DNA of 64,000 bases. Source: Irpex lacteus (taxonomy: Eukaryota; Basidiomycota; Agaricomycetes; Polyporales; Irpicaceae). Positions 54,694 to 64,000 of this stretch are shown piece after piece. The position numbers were made by a program, and so were the translations under genes. Position 1 is the stretch's first letter; every line of letters begins with the position of its first letter. The stretch lies in contig MQVO02000061.1 of assembly GCA_001986395.2 (NCBI GenBank), positions 1 to 64,000 of the forward strand. The letters run 5' to 3'. Under the pieces are notes generated by a model. The model made no database searches. It was not told where the DNA came from and was given only the letters and a program-made list of their open reading frames with translations.

Positions 54694-56009
54694 AACCAAT
54701 TCGTTGCGTGTAGCTCATGGTAGATTGGCCCTTCAACTCTGCCTATTCTTAATCTCGGATTCAAGTTCCCAAGTAGCAGTCCAGTCTATGCCGGTGTATA
54801 CTTACTACTCAGTTGACTCAGATCTGTACATGCTGCCAGAGTTATTTGAATTCTAATTTCATCGTGAATCACCGTGCAGATCATTTTATCGCTAGCTTGT
54901 ATTCATTCGATGCCGGATGATACTTACAGTAAGCAGCAGAACTTAGTTCTTACATCCACTCATGGAATGAGCACGGAGGCGCAAATTTTGATCTGTAGAC
55001 GAGAAGCCGAGGAGTTCCGAGGAGGCCTCGCAAGTCACAAATACGGAAAACGCCACGATGGGCACTGGCAGTTTCAAGCTCAGCGCTCACGCGCTGCCTC
55101 GAACTTGAAGCAGTCTTAGCAGTACCATGTCTTCGTCCCAGCCACATCCTTCAGTTGGCTGGAGGCTGCCGCGCTACATTACTTACAACGTTTTATGGGC
55201 TTTCTAAGAAAGGTGCGGAGAGGTTTGGTGGCAGAGGTTAGTATATCGGGCCGCAAGTTGTGTATGCTACTAGGTGAGTATACATAAGTCTGACTTGCAG
55301 TCGCACGCTCACTCCCTCCGAACTATGACCTCACCCTCCCAGGCAAAGACATTGAATTACCTGTAATCCCACAAAAGCGAGCGGTTGTGTCTCATGAGCC
55401 GTTCCTCTCGGACGCTGCAAACCCGTCCTGACTCACTGCCAATGCGAACACTCAGTTCCTCCTTCTACGACGGAGAAGCCTGCCAGTGCAGGTGTATGCC
55501 TTGAACATTCGTAACACTACAAGCCGTTGACTGCCGTATTCACGGGGTACCCGAATGGTGCCCGAATATTCGATGGCTTCCTGTGAGCATAATGTTCATA
55601 CTTAGTTATCATACCGCCCGAATGCTTCTTATTCTCAGCAGCATCATAAGGCCGACCTGGGAACCAGAGTTCGAACATTACATCGACCACGGCCGGCACC
55701 ACGCAGTGGTGCTTGGGATATACCTCTAAGCTCCGCGGCCGCCGTTACAGCATGCACAAACGTGTCCATCGCCGGAGTCGTGTGGAATTGACCAGGAGTA
55801 GGCGTCGAGAATTCGATAGACGCGAGGTTCAAGCGAGTTTCTCAGAAGTATGGAAACTCGAGCGGATTGCTGACATCCCATTCTCTGACTGAACGGGCCG
55901 GCTCAAGAACCGTGAGTTCACACTCCCAATCCCATTTAAGAGCCTCGTGCTCATGTCGTTTCTCTTTCCCCAGAAGCTATCCAGTTACATTATCTCTGAC
56001 TGTAACACT
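54694..56009. other. Spacer between P450 copies 1 and 2
   Basis: No gene is supported. It ends with the promoter of copy 2. Confidence 0.5.
55883..55898 (+). promoter_or_regulatory. Shared P450 upstream motif, gene 2
   Basis: CTGACTGAACGGGCCG lies about 120 bp before the start. It is followed about 40 bp later by a TATA-like CCATTTAAGAG, as in copy 3 (CCATTAAAGAG). Confidence 0.5.
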
Positions 56010-58341
56010 ATGGGCACTGCGACTTATATCCCCGTCGCTTTGTTACTTTTGGTGATTGCATTCACCATCTATCGTCAACTATTTCGTTATTCCATCAAGC
56101 ATATTCGCGGGCCTTCTGGATCTTTCCTCCGTGGTAAGGATATCTCGCGGAGCCATAAAGCGACTGTTGTGGCTGATACGTAGTTCTCATTAACCAGGGA
56201 ACATTCGAGACTTCTTTTATCAGACCAATGTCGGTGATATGGATTTCCAGTTCACCAAAGAGTACGGCTTGGTGTGGAGAATGACGGCACCTTTTGGTGT
56301 AAGTCGCTCAGCTCGTCCCCCGCATTGTCCTCACTCAACGGGTTATAGCAAGATGTCCTGGCCATCGCAGATCCCAAGGTATAAACATCGTTAACATCCA
56401 TCTCGTAGTATGTGGCTAATCTAAAGCACTGCTCATAGGCCTTACAGCATATGTTCCACAAGTCTGGATATGGGTATGGGAAGAACGTCGAGACACTCGT
56501 CAACACCAACCTGTTGATTGGTCCTTCTATACTATACTCACCAAGTACGGTCGTTTACCAGCTGTTGTCTGTCAAATTAACGTCTCTTACAGATGGATCT
56601 GTTCACTCTCGTCACCGCAAGGTCATGAACCCCGCCTTTTCCGCTCCACAGTTGCGCTCTTTTCTACCTTTATTCAGGCGTAGTGCCGATAAGGTGAGTA
56701 TATGATGACATATTATGAAGCTCTACATCATAATCCTCGTCCAGCTATGCCGATTCCTCAAAGATGAAGTTCAGCAAGAATCAGGACCTGGCGGGAAATT
56801 GACTCCTATAAATGCATGGTTATCACGGACCACCCTTGACGTGATCGGAGAATGTACGTATTTCGAATAAGCGTAGCAATATCAACGCCGCTGACCATAT
56901 ACTCAGCTGCATTCCACTTTGAGTTTGGCGCTCTTGATAACTCCAAGAATGAGGTCTCCGAGGCGTACGAGAACATGTTCGTAAAGGCGCGTATGCACCC
57001 TTCCGTGCTCGACACTATCTTCCGTGCCACATGGCGATTCTTCCCGTTCAAACTCCTCGAGTTCGTCAAGTACCTTCCCAGGAGAGAATACAGCGCACCG
57101 CGTGCTACGAGGAAGGTGATCGACAAAGTGGCCAGCTCCCTTGTGGACCAAGCTACTCAAGATGCACAGAGGGTCGAAATTGAGAAGGGTAAGAAGGATG
57201 TCATGAGCGTGCTCGGTACGTTTCTTCTTTCTACTCTGGGCGATGGTCTGTCTCACAGTTGAGCATTAGTGCGTGCGAACATGTCTGAAAACTTGTCATC
57301 ACGGCTCTCAAAGAAGGAGATGATGGCGCAAATGGGTGCTCTTACTCTTGCCGGTCACGAAACGACGGCCAATACCCTGACATGGCTGTTGTGGGAGCTC
57401 TCCAAGCATCCGCTGTTCCAGGACCGGTTGAGGGAGGAGATTCGCGACAAGAGGGAAGAGATCAATGCAAGGGATATTGGAGCCGTAGCTGGTAGCAGAG
57501 ACTTCTCCATGGATGATTTGGAGAGCATGCCATTTCTACAGGCTGTCCTGAAGGCAAGTATTATTGACGACGGCGAAGGCATAGATTGGGAACTGATTGT
57601 GGTAATGCAGGAGGTCTTGCGATTCCATCCTATAGTATATCATTTGATGCGCGCAGCGAAGAAAGACGATGTTATTCCTCTTGCTGAGCCGATAACTACG
57701 TCCAGTGGAGAAGTCGTGGACCACGTGTCGGTTGCGAAGGATCAGACTATTTTAGTCTCTATCTGCGCTTACAATCGGTAAGTAGGCAATTTGCTCAGCA
57801 GTTTCTTCGTCGGTTGTTTACGTTCACCTCCCATAGCATCAAGAAAATTTGGGGAGAAGACGCTGACGAGTTCAACCCGATGCGGTTCATCGAAGGCAGG
57901 GTCGAGCACGAATTCAAGGTCGGCATGTACGGGAACCTGTAAGTTTACGTTTGCGAAGATTGAACGTAACCTTCTCTGATTGCATGTGCGTTTCCTAGGA
58001 TGTCATTCTGTGAGTACTTCTGAGAGCGTTGCATGATAGACAGCTCTGACGTGTCGGTGATTAACGCAGCCGCTGGTTTACGTGGATGTATCGGGTACGG
58101 CTCTCTTACTCATGGCGCGCGTTCGATTGGCCAATCACTGATGTTGTGTTTTAGATGGAGGTTCTCGCTCATTGAGATGCAAGCCATCATTGTCGCACTA
58201 ATTGAGAACTTCGAATTCTCTCTTCCTCCCAAGGAGGAGAGAGTAGAGATTGTGCGCAAGCCTATCGGTCTCATGTCACCTATGGTGAAAGATCGCTATG
58301 ATGAGGGCGTACTTATGCCCTTAGCGGTCAAGGCCCTTTAG
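56010..58341 (+). CDS. Cytochrome P450 monooxygenase, tandem copy 2
   Basis: Same architecture as copy 1. ATG 56010 opens the anchor (TATYIPVALLLLVIAFTIYR), then SIKHIRGPSGSFLRG. Internal blocks are SRHRKVMNPAFSAPQLRSFL, FRATWRFFPFKLLEFVKYLP, LAGHETTANT, EVLRFHPIVYHLMR and FNPMRFIEGR, and the haem loop is FSAGLRGCIG. Micro-exons are 57999-58009 (11 nt) and 58070-58094 (25 nt). The intron matching the GC-AG one of copy 1 has a normal GT donor here. The stop is TAG 58339-58341. Apparently intact. Confidence 0.92.
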
Positions 58342-59399
58342 AAATCCTGGGAGCTGACTGCAAGCTGGTGTGCCATTTCTCGCCGTACTACTAGCTGCCA
58401 AGTGACTATTGATTGTGCTGTTAACGCACTATTTTCGAGTCTGATACTATTGATGTATCATTAGTTGAGCATTGACACAGTATCTTGTATAAATTGATGA
58501 ATTGCTGTAGACAGTTGAGTACTTTGTCGATGTCCTGATGCCCATTCTCCTCCTGATGATTGGCCACGGCGGTCAGAACAAACTCTTGCTTGAAAAGGAA
58601 AGACGCCACAAGTGTTAAACGGGTGTTGCCGAAGCGCATTCAAGTTGGCAGCTGTCAAACGAGACTTGGCGACTTGACTCTACTTACCCAATCCTGTCGC
58701 GTGCTGCTCTCATTGCTACACCCATTTCAGCGTATCTAACTTGAAATACGTACTAGTTTGTGGTACCTTAACACCTTTTATTTTCAGCAAGCAATTCAGA
58801 TGGTCCCACGAACTTGGCCTGCGAGGGCTGCGGTACTCTCTACTTCAATTGACGTCAACGGAGCCATTCAAGTACCTTGTGGCTGCATTGCCTAGTGCTC
58901 GTCAATGTGCCCCACCTGATTCAAGGCTCTCATTCAGCCACAATTGCGGGTGCTAGCATTAGGCGCATGTATGCACACGGTGATCGGTCAGGGCTTAACC
59001 GAGTTGAATCTTCTCAGTCCTCCCACGAACATAGTGTAAGTCTGTCTTGTGTATCATACCCAAAAGTGCCTGCTTCTCATCGGCCCATAAGAATCATAGA
59101 TGTAGCGTCCCATATCGTCATCGGCGCCGTGAAGCCTTCGTAGGCACACACTCCATGCCATGAATGCTATATCGCAATGTCTCAAGCTGTTTGACCCGGA
59201 AAAGATCATTGGACAGCTGGTGCCGGTTTCACCAGAACAGTGACAACAGCAAGGTCAATGGCATGCATTCCTTTGACTGAGCGGGCCGAGATCATACCCA
59301 CCAGCCTTTGTCGCAACCCATTAAAGAGGAGGCTATCTAGCATCCTGTGTCGTCTTCAAAAGCCTTTTCGTCTTCCTGACCACCTTACATCACATAAAC
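58342..59399. other. Spacer between P450 copies 2 and 3
   Basis: No gene is supported. A stretch near 59120 (CGTCATCGGCGCCGTGA) resembles one upstream of copy 1 near 52018, suggesting that the upstream DNA was duplicated with the gene. Confidence 0.5.
59273..59288 (+). promoter_or_regulatory. Shared P450 upstream motif, gene 3
   Basis: TTGACTGAGCGGGCCG lies about 120 bp before the start. The CGGGCCG core and spacing match copies 1 and 2. Confidence 0.5.
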
Positions 59400-61758
59400 A
59401 TGACTCACGAAACGTATCTTTCTATCATTGCATTAGTCTCCGCGGGTCTACTTCTCGTCTGTCGTCAATTATTCCGGCGCTCTATCAAACACATTCGCGG
59501 ACCAACTAGTTCCTTCTTACGTGGTAAGATATCGCGTCTACTATCTATCTAATACTTGCTTCATAACTGTTTCCTAGGTAACATCCGAGAGTTCTTCTTT
59601 CAGACGAATGTTGGTGATATGGATTTCCAATTCACCGAAAGATATGGCCTAGCGTGGAGGATGAGTGCGCCATTGGGTGTACGTAGTCTCAATCTACTTA
59701 TTTGACCCGATCTTCTGAACAAATTTTAGCAAGATGTTTTGGTAGTAGCTGATCCGAAGGTTTGCCAGCTTCGCCACGTTAGTTGTGACAACGTTCGACT
59801 CATACCGAGTCCTCGTAGGCATTGCAGCATATGTTTCACAAATCCGGATATGGATATGGCAAGAGTATTGAGTCATTGGTGACTAATAATATGCTGGCTG
59901 GAAAATCCATACTGTATGCACCAAGTTTGTACCTTTTCATGCGCTTTTCGGCAGACATTGTGAATAACCTCATTTTTAGACGGTTCATCCCATGCTCGCC
60001 ACCGAAAGGTCATGAATCCTGCGTTTTCTGCTCCTCAATTACGTTCCTTCCTTCCTATATTCAGAAAGAGCGCGGCTAAGGTGAGCTCAGGACATGCAAA
60101 CCTTACAAATTAAAAGTGTAGCTGGCATGTAGCTGTGCCAACTGCTTAGGGATGAAGTAGAGCAAGATTCAGAGTTACACGGAGGTTTAGTTGCTATGAA
60201 CACATGGCTAGCACGGACTACCCTTGATCTCATCGGCGAAAGTACGTCGTCCATATTATTGTTGTTCTTTGTAGGATTAATATACCTTGCGTATACAGCT
60301 ACATTTCACTTTGAATTCGGTGCCCTCGATAATTCTCAGAATGAGGTTTCTAGGGTATATGAGAATATGTTTGTGAAGGTCCGCCTGCACCCTTCGATGT
60401 TCGACATCCTCTTCCGCGCCACCTGGCGATTCCTCCCGTTGAAGGTTTTAGAGCTCATCAAATACATTCCACGGAGAGGACTTAGAGCCCTACGTGCAAC
60501 GAGGAAGGTTGTCGACAACGTAGCTGCTTCTCTTGTAGAGCAAGCGATAAAGGACGCGAAGACGGTTGAGATTGAGCAGGGAAAGAAGGATGTTATGAGC
60601 GTGCTTGGTACGTAACGTCTTAGTCTGGAGCGACACCTGAGTCCCTGCTGACTTTCCGTCAACAGTACGCGCCAATCTTTCTGAAAATCCTTCGTTACAA
60701 CTATCAAAAGAGGAAATGATGGCACAGATGGGTGCACTCGTTCTTGCAGGCCATGAAACTACGGCCAATACACTGACTTGGATGTTATGGGAGCTCGCAA
60801 AACACCCAGATTTTCAGGAGACGCTGAGGGATGAAATTCGGGCGAAACGGGAGGACATGAACTTGCGAGATGTAGGAGACTCGGCCGCTACGTGTGATTT
60901 CTCTATGGATGATCTAGAGAGCATGCCGTTCTTACAAGCTATTGTGAAGGTTAGTCATTATTCGGAATTCTGCGATGAATGAGCTCACATCTGAACGATC
61001 ATATCTGGTGGTATAGGAGGTTATGCGGTATCATCCTATCGTGTATCATCTAACACGCGTGGCCAAGAAAGACGACGTTATTCCTCTTTCTGAACCGATA
61101 ATCACGGTGGATGGACGACCCATAGATCAAATACCAATTTCAGAAGGTCAAACCATCTTGGTCTCTATCTGCGCGTACAATCGGTAACTGACACAACTTG
61201 ATTTAAACTCCTCGCTGATGGTGCATTTTGTAGGATCAAGGAGATTTGGGGCGAGGATGCCGATGAGTTCAATCCAATGCGCTTTATTAACGGAAGAGTC
61301 AAGCATGAATACAAGGTCGGGATGTATGGTAACTTGTAAGTCGATGCTTGCAAATAGTGAATTTCCTGCTGACTGAATGTACGCACAATAGGATGACTTT
61401 CGGTGCGTATTCACCTCCTGATAGTTTGATCTAAACCGCTCATCAACGGGTATCTTGTGATTGACGTAGCCGCCGGCTTGCGTGGTTGTATTGGGTGAGT
61501 ACTTGAACCTGGGATCTGTTTGAATATTGCCGCGCTCTGTCAACTCAACACTCACATGTCGGTTGTGGTAGATGGAGATTCTCGCTTATTGAAATGCAGG
61601 CGATTGTTGTCTCACTCGTCGAAAACTTCCGATTCTCTCTGCCGAGCGGCGAACATAAAGTAGAAATTGTGCGCAAACCCCTGGGGCTTATGTCGCCTAT
61701 GATCAAAGACCGTCTGGCTGAAGGGGTGCTGATGCCCCTGGTTGTAAATGCGCTGTAG
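59400..61758 (+). CDS. Cytochrome P450 monooxygenase, tandem copy 3
   Basis: ATG 59400 (MTHETYLSIIALVSAGLLLV) begins the anchor, followed by SIKHIRGPTSSFLRG. Signature blocks are RKVMNPAFSAPQLRSFLPIF, FRATWRFLPLKVLELIKYIP, LAGHETTANT, EVMRYHPIVYH and FNPMRFINGR, with haem loop FAAGLRGCIG. Micro-exons are 61392-61402 (11 nt) and 61470-61494 (25 nt). The stop is TAG 61756-61758. All motifs are present and no frame break was seen. It differs from copies 1 and 2 in many residues, so the duplication is not very recent. Confidence 0.92.
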
Positions 61759-63194
61759 CTGGTTAACTTACTGATTCCGTGACTATGCTTACTCCGAAGA
61801 AGTTGTTAACCTCCGATGCTTTTCGATACGCAAGATGAATGCCTTCTAAATGACTAATTCCAAGTACTGCAATTATTTCTGTTGCACTGGCATGCGACTC
61901 GAAGCAATGCTCACCCTGACAGGTTGACACTGGGTATGATGCCTTCATGCATCGTGATTGGATCTCGGGATTTCCCGGGAATGGTGCAGTGCCTCAAAAT
62001 GGTGACGGTGCAACGACAACTTGAATCTGGACGTACATGGCTTGTACATAGCGTGCGTATAACACAAGCATCATACCGTAACATTTTAACATACGGCCCG
62101 ATGAGTTACATCGTAAGCACTTGTTACGCGTCGATGTGTGAGCCTGTTCATCTTACTTATCTCCGCCAGTCACAGAAGTTATCAGGATATTGTCATGCTT
62201 GAATTCAATTTACAGGCAAGTACGACCACTCTTCAACTAGGCTACTAGGCAGCTACTGATTTATAAAAAGAAGCACCAGACAAAACATGCAACCTTGCAT
62301 CAGATCCTGTTTTTGCTCGACAAAGAGCCCACTCCAGCTCCCGACGCATGTCAACCTGGCACGGGCCTGAATTCAAGTTGCTGGTTATACGTTTCCCGTA
62401 TCTCGTCAGCTCGCGAAAGCGGTAAGTCGCATATCCCGACTATTCGGATAACCGTGTACTGTGCGAGTACAGCCAGTGAACCTGCTCTTCCCGGCTGGTC
62501 GGAAGCGTGTCAATCTGTACATACATGCGTTCAGATGGCGGTCCAGCATGCTTCGAATCGACTGCTTATGCGACACTGTTGATGGTATCGTTCCTTCTAA
62601 TTACTAGGTGCCACTACTGCTATCAGCGTGGACATCCGAGTCTTAAGCAGCTTTATCCTACCCACTATTGAGCGCAGACAAGTAAGAGCTATACTTACTA
62701 TCCCGCTCACGATCAAATTGGTCACTGCGGGAGAAGTGTGGCGATGTAGGCATGGCTGTCAGCGGGAAAACGAGGTAAATGTCCACTTCTGGATGTTATA
62801 TCGTCTCTGATCATATATTATAGCCGAAGTTCTATTTGTCGGCTCGTCCCAATGATGTGCTGGTTCATGATGCCCCGCATTGACTCGAATACTATTATCT
62901 GCGGTTGGAAGTTTCCACTGGCATTTCCTCTCACGTCGGCTACATTAAGAACAGCTACGGTCCTTCGGTCTCTTTATGACTACACCGAGTCCTACAGTAT
63001 CAACGACAAGAATGTTCCCACGTACAGCGCAAGGGCCGAACAAGAAGTACAGCGTAATATCCACTCAGCCAAGCACACTTGATGATGTGTTCCGTTGCGT
63101 GTCATAGCCAGTTAAATTCACGTCTATATAATGCCGTCGCTGGCGACATGCGGGTGAGCCCAGTCAAACCACCTCCTGTGGTTTTTACCTTAAG
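61759..63194. other. Spacer between P450 copies 3 and 4
   Basis: No gene is supported. The CGGGCCG motif of copies 1-3 was not found before copy 4. Confidence 0.5.
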
Positions 63195-64000
63195 ATGATT
63201 GCGATTACTTCCTCTACGTTCTCCGTCCTCCTTGCTGCCATCGTCTATATCATTTATCGTCGTTACACCCGGTGTTCCATCAAGCATATTCGTGGTCCAA
63301 AGGCGCCATTCTTGTTGGGTAAGGTTGTCGACGTGTCCACTGCACTAATTAACTTACAATTCTTCTTGTGTAATGTTGCAGGCAATGTCCGCGATTTCTC
63401 GTATCAAAACAACGTTGGAGATCTCGACTTTCGGTATGCCAAAGAATATGGACTCGTTTGGCGTATGGGCGGGGCTCTTGGTGTACGTTGACGGTTTTCC
63501 ATGTGTGGTATTGTAGCGCTAACGCTTGATTGACAATGTGTGTAGCGTGATATCCTCATGGTAGCAGATCCGAAAGTATGTTACCCGTTGGCCTGGTGGC
63601 TTGCCACACCTTCTGACTTTCAACTTCATGTAGGCCCTGCAACACATATTCCACAAGTCAGGATACCATTACGCAAAGAGCATAGAAGTTGATGTCACGA
63701 CCGGCGTATTTACGGGTAGCTCTATTCTAACTGCTCACGGTACGCTATACTTTGTTTCATGCTCTGTAGGCTCGGTTTCGATTTCTGACTCCGGGACAAA
63801 CCAGACGGACATTCACACTCGCGCCACCGTAAGGTCATGAATCCTGCATTCTCGGCGCCTCAGCTCCGTTCCTTCTTGCCCAGATTCCGCAATAGCACCG
63901 CTAAGGTCAGTTTCAATGCCAACAAGTGACTGTGGCTGTGGACTCTGATTGTTCGCTATTTTTTGCGCAGCTCTGTCGTCTATGGAAAGAGCAGGTTCTC
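63195..64000 (+). CDS. Cytochrome P450 monooxygenase, tandem copy 4, cut by window edge
   Basis: ATG 63195 (MIAITSSTFSVLLAAIVYII) opens the anchor, then SIKHIRGPKAPFLLG. The next exons encode GNVRDFSYQNNVGDLDFRYA, RDILMVADPK, ALQHIFHKSGYHYAKSIE, and SRHRKVMNPAFSAPQLRSFL. The last visible exon (LCRLWKEQVL) reaches the window end. Exon borders match those of copies 1-3. The I-helix and haem loop lie outside the window, so whether it is functional cannot be judged. Confidence 0.88.

Noticed and set aside
54694..56009. P450 pseudogene remnant between copies 1 and 2
   Set aside because: No haem-loop, I-helix or N-terminal block could be found in any frame.
52344..64000. Biosynthetic gene cluster built on the P450 array
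   Set aside because: No terpene synthase, PKS, NRPS or other core enzyme is visible; the transporter is 7 kb away and may be unrelated.

Overview
The window looks like nuclear DNA of an Agaricomycete (mushroom-forming or wood-decay basidiomycete). Most genes are broken by many 45-70 bp GT-AG introns. The gene families (Plavaka and Tnp2 transposases, a DUF6532-like protein, F-box/leucine-rich proteins, a CBM19-like secreted protein, a tandem P450 array) are typical of that class. All assignments rest on translated motifs read by eye. Intron borders are quoted only where I traced the frame across them.

Layout. 1-3680: 3' part of a USP-type deubiquitinase gene with several frame breaks. 3843-4970 (-): a gene built from tandemly repeated exons. 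5427-12950 (-): a MYND zinc-finger gene cut in two by a 6.1-kb non-LTR retrotransposon (6318-12457) flanked by a perfect 15-bp target-site duplication. 13320-14919 (-): secreted GH18 chitinase. 15932-17238 (-): F-box protein. 17927-35712: a giant DNA transposon bounded by ~80-bp terminal inverted repeats. It carries a Plavaka transposase, a Tnp2/CACTA-like transposase, a DUF6532-like protein and six further genes. 36112-36182: tRNA-Gly(CCC). 36501-38410 (-): serine hydroxymethyltransferase. 39182-42317: two secreted-protein genes. 43470-45512: MFS drug transporter. 47408-48730: F-box-like protein. 48731-52343: gene-poor repeat-rich DNA with two Helitron-like 3' ends. 52344-64000: four tandem paralogous P450 genes, the last cut by the window edge.

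How the pieces relate. The most striking regions are the two mobile-element loci. The LINE insertion can be read to the base: removing the element and one copy of the duplication rejoins the MYND-gene frame. The 17.8-kb element is densely packed with divergent and convergent gene pairs (151-250 bp between divergent starts, adjoining stop codons in one convergent pair) and has two unrelated transposases tail to tail. It is therefore either one cargo-rich element or a composite, and it is the best candidate here for something undescribed. The P450 array shares a promoter motif about 125-135 bp before three of the start codons, and an 11-nt plus a 25-nt exon across the haem-binding loop. Both point to recent tandem duplication with shared regulation.
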